Origin: Physcia stellaris
Lineage: Eukaryota; Ascomycota; Lecanoromycetes; Caliciales; Physciaceae
Length of the DNA stretch: 64,000 nucleotides
Direction: 5' to 3'
Assembly (NCBI GenBank): GCA_018902385.1
Contig: JABSSW010000015.1
Coordinates: 682,001 to 746,000, forward strand
The notes under the pieces are model-generated. The model did no database searches, was not told where the DNA came from, and saw only the letters and a program-made list of their open reading frames with translations. Numbering within the stretch: position 1 is the first letter of the stretch; each line of letters opens with the position of its first letter. Below are positions 46,880 through 56,917 of this stretch, piece after piece. Made by a program: the position numbers and the translations under genes.

Positions 46880-49434
46880 TCAAAAAGACTTCTTTCCTCC
46901 TGACCCAAGGACCAACCCGAAGTTGATCACCACGCTGACCAGTAAGCCCGCACAGAGCAAGCTTGGCCCAATCGCGTCGTGATACCTCACCGCTGTCCTC
47001 TTCCTAATCATCCGGACTCTCCACAGATAAAGCCCTGCGCTGTACAGCAGCACCGCAAAAGCCACTATCGTGAATGCCCAGGCGCTATAGAAGCTCACGT
47101 TGTCGCCAAAATTCAGCAAGGCAGCGGAAATGGTGCCCAGGTAGATGCCGAACTCGAGCCATGAGAGGAAAGTGCGCTCGGCTGCGAAGTACACTTTTGG
47201 CTCCACGCGGACGGGAACGTGGATACGTTTCCCCTTGGGTGCTTTAAAACGCTTGGCTTCCACGTTGCCGCCGAGGACATTGTCTTTGGTATTGGGTGGG
47301 ATCGCAGTGGGACGAGGTACAGGGGCGATGGTCCTGAGGCTGCGCCAGAGGTAGTCGCGAGCAGTGATAAAGTGATGTTCCACGACTCTCCGTGGCCAGA
47401 ACCACGATCTCTTACGGTTAGCATCTTGCTCAGAATGGTCCTCGTCGTCAGAATCGTAGAGTGGGTAATCATTTGTGTTTGTTATCGGCGCATTGGCTAT
47501 ACGCTCTTCAATGTCGAGTGCATTGGCTGTAGTCGGATGCTCATCCATGCCACGTGCCATGTCATACTCTTCCATAGCATCACGAGCCTGGCGGAGGCGT
47601 TGAATGTTGGGGTCGCTTTCCGCGTCTGTATTATCAATTGGTCTATGATTGTTCGCGGAAGGACCATAGTCGTCTCCCTCCTTGACCTCCTCGTCTTCAT
47701 CATCGGAATCATCCTCAAGTAGGTCGTCGCTCGTGCTGTAGCTCGCTGTCTGGCCCGGACGCTGAATGCCAAACCCGCGCGTGATGGGTTTGCGAATATC
47801 GACATCCATTTGTGGCATCCAGAAAGGGAGAAGATTAATCCTATCAGGAAAGAGTGTTGCGGTCCCGTGAATGAATTTGCTGAATTTAGGAACGGCCTCC
47901 ACGAGATGGCTGCTGATTAATTCTCGTACCCATGTTGGAGGCTCATTCCCTTCTGTAGTCTGCAACTTCACCTCAAGCACAGCGTAAGGGAAGCGTTCAA
48001 CGTCCTCGGGGCGTAATTGAGAGAATGGGTAATCAATCCCAATGTCCATGCGGCGCCAGTTCTTGCCCGCTCGGTCGCGGCCATCCAGATTGTCTTCGCG
48101 GGTCATCGTCAGCTCGGTGTCAAGAGATATTCGGACGCGAGCGTCTCCTGGTAATTGGAAGGCGGTGCGGTTGTAGAACGATCTTGTGACCGGCACGTAT
48201 TTCCTCGTAATAACTCGGAACTGGATCTCCCTTGCCAATTGCTCAAGGTCAGCAATCTCCTGTTCGCTCTTCTTGCCATCCTTCCTCATCTTCTCGAACA
48301 CACTCTCGACCGTGATTCTGCCTGCTAAAAAGTCATTGACTTTCTTTTCCTTCAACGAAAAGCGCGCCTTGACTGATTTTTCGCCTGTCCAATCCTCTCG
48401 ATGCGTTTTCCTTTCGATAAAGATGGTCTCCGTGTCCATGCCGCCGTACCACCTTAATCGTATTGCTTCTGCTCCTTCTGTCTTCTTCAACCGACCAGTG
48501 TATAGCTCCCATGTCTGAGGGTTATCGTAGTAAATCGACGAAATCGCTGAATCCTTGGCCTCAAACTCCTTGCTAGGGTTGAAAACTAGCACTGGTAGGT
48601 GCTTTGGGAAGTCAGCTTGTACATTTGGTGGTAGAGGCCATCACGGATTAGCTACCTTTAGGATAATAAGCTTCAATTCGGTAATGTTATCCGGATGTAC
48701 CCAGTATTTTGTTGTCTGGCGGACAAAGTTTTGCTGTCCGCCTCCGGCGGCACTGTCACCCTTGGTCGGATTGCCTCTAGTTCGTACATCATCGTAGAGC
48801 TTCGATAATTTGACTATCATGGCATCGTAATTGTCTTTGAAGAACGGCTTTGCCTTCAACCGTGTTGCGAATACGGGCTTTAAATGCCATTGCGTTTGTT
48901 TCTGGGTTTGTCAGCGCAATGACTTATTATTTGCATCTCGTCGACACTCGATGTCTTACATCGTGCTTCTTGATAATTTTCTGAAAGCCAGTGTAATTGA
49001 GTCGAGTAAACTGAGCCAAGTCGTGTACATCAGCGATGATGTCGTTTATGTCATCCTCTAGCAGCTGGAAGTCTTCCTCGGTATCCTCATCAATTTCTTT
49101 TTGTGGAAGATTCCCGTTGGCAGACGGCCTGCGCTGGCCATTTTGCTCTACACGACTGATGACGTCCCCTACTTCCCTTTCCGTCGCTCTTAGCCGTCGG
49201 ACAACTTCCTCTGTCTTGACACGCTGAAAGGTGAAGACTTTGTCGAGCTCACCCTCGAGTTCGCCCACGAAAGCCTTCTCATCATCCTCGTCCCATGATT
49301 TTCCTTTGGGATGGGGATTGTCTGGGCTTGGCTCGGATTGGTGCGGAGCCTTGAGGCGATCCTTGAGGTCGTCGTAGGCGATATAATAGTAGTAATAATC
49401 CTTGATGAGCGATGTCCGCAGCTGTTGACCAAAG
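46880..49434 (-). CDS. VTC4: Polyphosphate polymerase Vtc4 (vacuolar transporter chaperone complex)
   Basis: Catalytic subunit of the complex that makes polyphosphate and moves it into the vacuole. Exons seen: 48960-49434, 48656-48901 and 46880-48601. An SPX domain (from [11 protein letters not shown] to [10 protein letters not shown]) senses inositol pyrophosphates. The tunnel polymerase domain has [46 protein letters not shown] and the catalytic [10 protein letters not shown]. An acidic linker and three C-terminal helices (DUF202-like, [16 protein letters not shown] onward) follow. Basic catalytic residues are present, supporting Vtc4 rather than Vtc2/3. The first coding bases (usually MK) sit in an upstream exon I could not place: no ATG between 49435 and 49856 gives MKFG. 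ATG at 49599 with a weak GTGGAG donor would give MSGRFGQQ. Confidence 0.9.
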
Positions 49435-49856
49435 CTATAACACAGGCGATTAGCCTGTGGAAAATAGCAAAGGCAGGGAAGAGGAAGTTAGATTACTGCA
49501 TTGTTCCACGATTCACCAAGGACGAAGGGCAATACTGTTATGATATCCCCGCTCGCAGCAATGAACAGCGACAATCATGACACTCCACCGTCCGGACATG
49601 GCCCTCTCAGTGTCCCTTAAGTATACGGACCTTGAGAATAGAGGAAGAGAAAAGGTTGGGATGGGAAGGTGCAATGCTCCTTAATTGACCAATCACTGCT
49701 CTCCTCGCCTTGCACGTGCTCACTTGCTGCAACGGTATGATTTGACTGCTTCGCGTGCGTGGCATCACTTGGAAACAACAATCCCCCTCCCTCTGAGAAC
49801 CCCCTTTGCGCCTCGTACTATACATAATACATAACATCTGGCAAAGCGTGATTGGA
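49435..49856. other. VTC4 promoter/5' end and MCM4 3' flank
   Basis: Must contain the unplaced first exon of VTC4. No other gene recognised. Confidence 0.4.
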
Positions 49857-52800
49857 TCAGACCACTCCAGTTACCCTCCTAATGCTTCGACGTGCTCCCT
49901 CACCACTGACCGAGACCTGCCCTTCTTGCTCCAGAGAGCGCAATGCGTCTGCAAACTCAACGCCTTCCACTTGAGCACTGCCTTGCTCACTGATACGCCG
50001 GAAAACCTCCGAGTACCGCGCTGCTCCGCCTTGCCTCGTCATCTCGTCCAGGAGATCCGTGATCGCCTTCTTCAGGTCTGCCTTTCTTCGTCTCTCGCTA
50101 GCACTCGTCCCTTCCGTCAGCAGGCCCATGTCAATCAGACCAGTCCGCGAGTCAGTAGCTGCTTGTTTGAGCGCAGACTTGATCAAGCGAACCGCTTCCG
50201 ACACGTCGTTTGCCGTCACCTCGTCTGCTAATCGCATCTTCGCGTGTGCCTCTGCCAAACGGATCATCGACTCCAGCTGCCGTGTGGTCGCAGTGATCCG
50301 TCGTTCCGCTGCCCGCACGTCTTCTCCCAGCTTGCGCATCTCGATATAAGAACGCACAAGCTCATCCGACGCCGCCTGCGTGATACGTGGCTGGCATTTC
50401 GTCCGTGCGTACGAAATGTAAGACGTGAGAAATTCGACCGGCTGCCTCACGTTAGCCACCCCAAGGTCGAGAAAGCGAAAGCAAGGTGACCCACCAAGAT
50501 TTCCTGCTTGCTCGCGTTCTCAGGCGTGTCCTCTAAATACATACCCACCAGATGTCGCGCCAACCTTCGATCGTTTTGCTCGTCGATCCGGTCCAAGACT
50601 AAATAGACCAAATCAAACCGGGACAGCAAGGTAGGGGGTAAGTCTATGTTCTGTGGAACAGGCAGGTTGATGTTGTATTTGCTTCCAATCGGGTTCGCGG
50701 ATGCCAAAATGCTGGTTCGGGCGTTCAAAGTAGTAATGATACCAGCTTTCGCAATAGAGACAGTTTGTTGTTCCATGACTTCGTGCAACACCGATCTTGT
50801 CGAATCAGACATCTTATCGAACTCATCGATACAGCAGACGCCACCGTCAGAGAGGACAAGGGCTCCAGACTCGAGCACTACTTGACGTGTCTCGGGGTCA
50901 CGGCTTACATAGGCGGTAAGACCAACGGCCGACGACCCTTTGCCACTGGTGTAAACTCCTCGGGGCGCGATCTTGTGGACATATTGCAGGAGTTGGGATT
51001 TCGACGTAGAGGGGTCGCCGCAGAGTAAGACATTGATATCTCCCCGGTACTTTGGACTCCCGCCTTTTTCAAACGATTTGTTGGTTCCTCCAAATAGCTG
51101 TAGCAGAATGCCTTTTTTCACATCGTCCATTTCATACACGCTTGGTGCTAGAGATCTTGAGAGAAGCTCATACACGTCTCCTCTTGCTGCTGTGCTTTTA
51201 ATCTTTTGTTCTTCTTCTTCGGTGACTTTCCTTGTCTGTTGTACGTCGCCGGCCACTTGCTCAGAAAGCTCTTGTTCGATGGTTGACACATCAATACCGA
51301 GTCTCTTCTTATCAACTTTCTGGATGTGTAGGACGTCAATGTATGTCTTGAACAAGGCTTTGATTGTCCGCTGTCTAGGGTTGATCCGGACTGGATTGCT
51401 TCGAAAGATACCTGTTACTTCAATTCGATCACCCGCTTTGCACACGTCAACAAGCTCTTCGTATGCGCAAAGTGAGACGGAATGCGGTGTCTGTCCATCA
51501 GGTACATTATCAGGCGTTTCCTGGAGTTTGATTATTTGCTTATCTGCAAATTCACATCGATTGTGCACAATCTGCATTGAATTTTGAGACTGACAGGCTT
51601 GTCGAGGACACCGTGTGGGCTCTGCGATCTTGCCCCTATCGAGCGTTACGTTGACTGCGTGGTTGCATACTTGACAGCGGAAGAATGCAGTTTTCATGTC
51701 CGGTATGACTGGCGTCGTTCGAATAACGAGACCTTTGATGCTGACCATCTTATCCATATCTTATCATCTGTTAGTAAAGAACGTATCAAGCTCATGCAGT
51801 TTGCGCAACTACATACCATTAGGATTCAGCTCTCTCATATTGACGGATGTTTCCAAACCGAAGGGTTTAACTTTGTACACCTTGGTCTCTGCTTCCATCA
51901 CGAGATCCGGAATCAGCTGTGTCTGATTAACAGACCCATTTGCCTCAGAGCTAGGCATCACAGGCATGGAGCTATTGGGTCTCTGGTTTGGGTGGGCCTG
52001 CTGTTGCTCGGCACGTAATCTATTCATCTCTTCCTCTGCTTGATCTACAATAATGTCCTTAATGGCTTGGTCCATGAGCGGAACGATTTCGTGAGGGTAA
52101 GCTTGAAGTTGATGCCAGAGCTTGACCGTTGAAGGAAATGCTTTTAAATTCCGCACGTCCAAGTTGAAGCCAGTCACTCCTAAATGACGCATCGTGGTCA
52201 ACATCTCGATGTACTCTCTCTCATTTCCACCGCTTTCAGGTTGAGAGGTTTCGTCTTCCGTGGCACCGTCCGCCCACATTCTATACTTCTTTTGGTAGCC
52301 GAGCAAGAACTCTTTGAAAGTAGACATAGTGTCCTGAATAGATATGTTCGTTCCCCATATCACTCTGGTCGAAGATCCTCCGATAGCATCAGCTTCAGAT
52401 GTATTGGGGTCGAGGTTTGAAAAGGTATCTGTGTCGGAATTTGGCATTCCGTCCCGCACTGGTACGCCATTCTCATCCACGAACAACCGTCGACGACGAC
52501 TTGTTGAGGAGCTGAAAACGTCGGAGTGGATGTCACTTCTCCTGGAGTTGTTAAGGGTGGACGGACCTCGCCCGTTCGACCTTGAAGACCGTATGAAGAG
52601 CCCGCTGCTACTGGTCGGCACATCTGCCTCATGCTGGACGTTTCCATTTGCGGCGCGCGTAGGGCTAGAGCTTGAGGCGTAGTGTATAGGCGACGATTCT
52701 GCGATTAAGAGTCAGAAGAGCTTGAGGGAAAGCTTGGTTGAATATTTTACCTCCAGGAGCTTGGACTCTGCCTCTAGGAGTACTCTCCGCGACGGACATT

Positions 52801-53066
52801 TGCCTCAAAGGGGAGCTAACATCCATTTCCCCTACCCCATTATGGCCAGCGGGGTCATTGGGTCTACTGACACCGTTTAAAGCTGAAGTGCCATGGGCAG
52901 GTGATGAGTTAAAAAATAAGGGAGAGGACGATGGGATGTTATTCTGCCGAGAAGATCGGGGAGTTGCATCAGGTTCATTTGCTTGCAAGCGGTTACTGCG
53001 CGTGGATCGTGCTGGAGTCGCAGACGAAGGATTTCTTTGGGATCTTCGCGAAGCTGGAGAAGACAT
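49857..53066 (-). CDS. MCM4: Replicative helicase subunit Mcm4
   Basis: Subunit of the MCM2-7 helicase loaded at origins. Four exons: 52751-53066, 51817-52698, 50495-51759 and 49857-50441; every junction is in phase, giving 1,015 aa. The N-terminal ~170 residues are Ser/Pro/Arg-rich with many SP sites (target-type region for CDK/DDK). Then come the MCM N-domain with a zinc finger (CQVC ... CPRQAC), Walker A GDPSTSKSQLLQ, Walker B CCIDEFDKM, the Arg finger in LLSRFDLVYL, and a C-terminal winged helix. The start MSSPASRRSQR fits the family; an upstream in-frame ATG at 53105 lies in likely 5' UTR. Its promoter holds two MluI cell-cycle boxes beside a transposon. Confidence 0.95.
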
Positions 53067-53148
53067 TGTTGGATAAGGTAGATAATTGACTGAGTCCGCA
53101 GACAAGTATCACTTACCTTTACTGTAGCGAGAATAGTCTTTTAGTGTG

Positions 53149-53165
53149 ACGCGTCCCAGACGCGT
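53149..53165. promoter_or_regulatory. Two MluI cell-cycle boxes (ACGCGT) upstream of MCM4
   Basis: ACGCGT occurs at 53149-53154 and 53160-53165, 83-99 bases upstream of the MCM4 ATG. In ascomycetes MBF binds this box and drives G1/S expression of replication genes, including MCM genes. The pairing and the gene's identity make function likely. Confidence 0.7.
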
Positions 53166-53181
53166 TCGCGTTAGGAGCGAG

Positions 53182-53225
53182 TACGGAGACTGACACCATT
53201 AGTCCTGCCCGCGCCCTAACCCTAC
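53182..53225 (+). repeat. Left terminal inverted repeat of the transposon
   Basis: Starts TACGGAGACTGACACC and ends CCCTAACCCTAC, so it carries a telomere-like CCCTAA pair. It differs from the right end by one base (G here, A there, read on the right-end strand). Confidence 0.85.
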
Positions 53226-54594
53226 GGGGGCATCAAATGGGGATAAATATCGCAATTTTCGCAGTACGGGTGCAAAGCATTTTCACATATCACGAATCAG
53301 ATCAAATCGTTCAATTTCGATGTAATATGTGTAGCATAGAATGATTATTATTATCTGATTGAATTTAATGCAATCTGATGTTGAATTTCGTCGCTGTTTT
53401 CATGAAATTGCGTAATATCGCAATATCGTTTTTCGAGTCTTCAATTTTTTTCATTTATTTTTATAATTTGATCGAATTTCTGCTTTTCGTCTTGTATAGA
53501 TCAATTTTCTTTTTTTGAATTGTAAAGACGTACATGATTTTTGTTTGAAATCTCAACGATTTCATCGTGTTCGTTGATTTTCACGATTTTCGTTGCTTTT
53601 TTCTGTATTCATTTTCTCTTTTTAATTCGATAAATTTTTTGATATGACGTGACATTCGCTCAATTCAATGCTGTATGCGTGTTTGAATGAATTTTTTGTA
53701 TCATAAACGTTTGAAAGTCGTCGTCATATCATGTTTAGTCTTCGAAACGTCTTAATTAGATTAGCGAGTTTGATACATCGAATTCTGTTGTATCGAAACA
53801 AACTCATCTTTTTCGTCAACTTTGCGTTTCATTCATTATCAACAAAACTCTATCATGTTCAAATCGGGCGAATTGTCGCATCAAAGAAATTTCAAAATTT
53901 CGACATCGATGAAGACTTTGCGCAAAATCAACGAAACGTTGTGAAAAAATGAAATAACTCATTGATTTTGCATTTTCGAAACATGTGAAAAAGCATCGTT
54001 TTTCATAACAAAAATGTTGAATTTATTTTTTTGACATTTTTGAACAAATGACATCAACAATGAAAAAAAAATTTTCTTTTGATAGCGAAATCAATCAATA
54101 TCGTTTTTGTTTTTTCGTTTTATTTTGTCGTGATTTTTGTTTCATTTTCATTCAAATTTCTTGTCAAACAAATTATGCAAAGCAAATTTTCGAATCGCGT
54201 TATTGAATTTTCATTCGATTTTCATTATTGATTTCAAGCGACGATTCATTTCATTAATAATTTTGTTTGTTAGTTTTCGATTTTCGACAGTCTCGTTTTT
54301 GAAAATGTGACAAAAATTTTTTTTGTCATAAATGAAACAATTTCAGAACATAAATTTCGAATAGTTTGTTGTTAATCAATACATCGAAAACGACGAATTC
54401 AAAAAACAATTGATTTTTTCAACGAAATTTAACACATGTTTTTTCATACATTTCATCAATTTTGCGTCAAATTCGTGTTTCATTTCGACGATTTGTTTTT
54501 GACGTCAATAGAAATCTTTACATAATATAAAAAGTTTACACATGATCACGTTCGTTTCATCAATTCATATGACGTTTTTTCAGTTTTCAATAAT
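53226..54594 (-). pseudogene. Decayed 3' half of the Tc1/mariner transposase
   Basis: After the first catalytic Asp (in IDET, minus strand about 54556-54567) the frame cannot be followed with confidence. Composition stays strongly mutated to about 53230. I could not find the second Asp (DNA-P-H type motif) or the third acidic residue. Confidence 0.5.
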
Positions 54595-55027
54595 TCAATT
54601 TTCATATTTCAAAACAAACTTCAAACGAGTCTGTTTCATTTTATCGATGAAATCTGATTTACGTGTAAATTTGACGCAATGAAAGTCGTTCTTTTTGAAT
54701 ATGCGACGTATCGTGAAAATCGAGACATCGTGTTCATATTTTAAAATTTCAGCAAACATTTCGCGATCGTTGCGATTCTTTTGCATTGAAATTGTTAATA
54801 GAATTATCGTTCTTAATCAAAGAAAGAGATGATTTATTTGAAATCAAAATGATTTTCTTTTTCGCAAAGTCACAAATAATTGATCGATTTGAACGAGTCG
54901 CATTCTGTACATACTCGAATTTTAATATTGTAGAGATTTTTGAATCGAAATTTCGATTTTTCGTTTTTTGCAATAAACGTCGAATTGTACGAGAATATTT
55001 GATGTCGATTGATATACAAACATTCAT
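54565..55027 (-). pseudogene. Decayed 5' half of the Tc1/mariner transposase
   Basis: Two overlapping minus-strand frames (54749-55027 and 54595-54786) make up the DNA-binding part; the second reads FTIRRIFKKNDFHCVKFTRK, the paired helix-turn-helix pattern of fungal Tc1/mariner proteins. It then continues through stops as N*IIEN*KNVI*IDET. This matches the family pattern NWT-EDWKNVIWSDET, with the first catalytic Asp in the last block. The three Trp positions are all TGA (54595-54597, 54580-54582, 54565-54567). There is also one frame change between the two pieces. Confidence 0.8.
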
Positions 55028-55268
55028 TTCAAATACGTCATGTACGTAAAGAGCAAAAACTTGAAATCGTTGAACATCGATGTAATTGACGTTTTGAAAT
55101 CGTTTCTGAATAAATTTGACGATTTTTTTGATTTGATGTAAATTGTAAAAAACACAATGACGAGAAATCTTTACATTTTCGTCAATAACGACGTGTTTTC
55201 ACGCGTTATCGTTTGTTTTTGTTTTGTTCGCAATCTTTTGAGCTCGTATATTCACAGAGAAAGCGACA

Positions 55269-55976
55269 TTGATCGCAACAATAATGACAGTTGCAATTGA
55301 AACGATTGCAACAAATTCAAAAATTTGTCGAAATTCGTCATTTTCGTATCAAATGCTCGAATTCAGATCAGCTTCGAGAGAGAAAAAAGCAGAAAAAATT
55401 CTAAATCTAGATGAAACTTTCTCAATCGAAGTCGAAAAAATCGCTAATTCGATCGCAACAAAAGTCGAAAACTCGTCAAAAGAAAAGAATTCGTCAAAAA
55501 AGAACGATTTTTCATTAAAATTTTCAAATTTCGAGAAGTTTGATGATTCAATCATTGCAAAAAATGTGAAAAAAACGACAACAAAAAATCGACGTGAAAT
55601 CACAACAAAAAATTGTATTGACGTCGAAAAAGATGAATTCGAAACATTTGCACGATTTTTTGATCGAGTATTCGAAACAACAAACGATTGTATTGAAATC
55701 GAAATCGTGATATCGATCGAAAAAAATGAATTCGAAATATTTGCAATTTTTCTTGATCGAATGATCATGATAAAAAAAACAACATTGAAATTGAACGACA
55801 TATTGATTGAAATTCGAATGAGTTCTCGATTCACAAATGAAAATTTTGAAATGAAAAATAGAAATTTTGCACAGAAATTGCACGAAAAGATCACGATATT
55901 TATGAAAACTCATCTATTTTCTCGTCTGAATATCAAAGAATTTCAAATGCTCGAATGTTTTTTTTTCGATCATTGA
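55269..55976 (+). other. Long AT-rich open frame inside the transposon, with an internal duplication
   Basis: An open frame of 235 codons of low complexity (Glu, Lys, Phe, Ile, Ser). Its openness follows from the base composition, which lacks CT/AG and therefore TAG, and I see no family resemblance. It contains two imperfect ~50-base copies (55621-55670 and 55712-55763) both encoding an EF(E)TFARFFDR-like segment. I do not call it a gene. Confidence 0.35.
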
Positions 55977-56568
55977 AAACTCAAAGAAAAAGATCTGAAT
56001 TTTTTTCAAATCGACGATTACACATTCAAATTTCTGGAGACATACGAGATTTTTCACGCATGAATGAAAGCTTCACACTCTTTCAATGATGATGATATCA
56101 TTGAAATCTGAGATATCTCGTGTTCAGAAGCCGATTTAGCTTGATAAGAGCAGAGATAAACGAGATTTCTCGAACTCTAGAAGTTGCACAATTACTCAAT
56201 AAATGAAACAAACAAGATGAGATCATTGCAGTTCGAGAAACGGACTGTTTCTCGATTTTTACATCTGTTTTCACATCAAAATCGCAGAAGATGTACGAGA
56301 TGTCTCACGAAAACTCTCGGTTTTTCTGCGGAAGTGCTCGATTTCTGCATTGTAGATCTATCACTCGATTTTGTGACTCAATCTGGGCTGAGAATGAAGC
56401 CATATTCATTCAAATTGAGAGAAATTTACATACAAAAGAGAATGAATCATTCGAGACTCTCCAGAACGTGCACGCCTCGTTCGAAAGATCACACAATATC
56501 AGATGAGTTTGAAACTCTAGTCACCTGACATCGAGCCCTAATTGTGGGGGTGTATGCGCAACCCTATT

Positions 56569-56612
56569 GTAGGATTAGGGCGCGGGCAGGACTAATGGTG
56601 TCAGTCTCCGTA
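56569..56612 (-). repeat. Right terminal inverted repeat of the transposon
   Basis: Reverse complement of the left end with one mismatch (GGATTAGGG here against GGGTTAGGG). Ends GTCTCCGTA at the TA target. Confidence 0.85.
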
Positions 56613-56917
56613 CCCCGCTCGGAGTATAATTAGTAACTACTGTAACGTATCCGTATTCCGGTCTCCGCTGCGCAGCTCAAGCAAGAGGAAAAATACTCGT
56701 AGAACATGATGGACCGAAGTGGGCTCGGCGGGGTACTCGTACTTTACCTTAAGGTAGTAGTGTATGCTAATGTTCATTCAGTAACTCGAGTGATAGCGAA
56801 CAGCTTGGGACGTCTGTCATTTGCTACATCCGTGGACTATCCATATCTTCAGGTGATACTCGGACCAGTAGGCCCAATGCGACTGGCATTGCAGATTCCT
56901 GTCCCACTCGCTTGGAA
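56613..56917. other. Sequence between transposon and REV1 3' end
   Basis: Normal base composition, no gene seen; contains the REV1 3' flank. Confidence 0.4.

Larger units (their letters stand above)
53182..56612 (-). mobile_element. Heavily mutated Tc1/mariner-type DNA transposon
   Basis: A 3.4 kb AT-rich block bounded by 44-base inverted ends (53182-53225 and 56569-56612) that match at 43 of 44 positions. Both begin with TA, as expected for a Tc1/mariner TA target duplication. The weakly similar flanks (GGAGCGAG on the left, CGAGCGGGG on the right in reverse complement) leave a few bases of doubt about the exact ends. On the minus strand, decayed transposase sequence gives the Tc1 signature. 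The ends are GC-rich and nearly unmutated, whereas 53230-56000 is strongly mutated; 56030-56520 is less so and keeps AG/CT. At 3.4 kb it is longer than the usual 1.3-2 kb, so the part beyond the transposase (55.1-56.5 kb) may be extra cargo or another insertion. Confidence 0.85.

Noticed and set aside
53731-53952. 73-codon open frame in the transposon
   Set aside because: Low-complexity translation of AT-rich mutated DNA on the strand opposite the transposase.
55349-55913. Minus-strand open frames of 121 and 181 codons
   Set aside because: Antisense of the low-complexity plus frame; open because CT/AG are rare in this block, not because of coding constraint.
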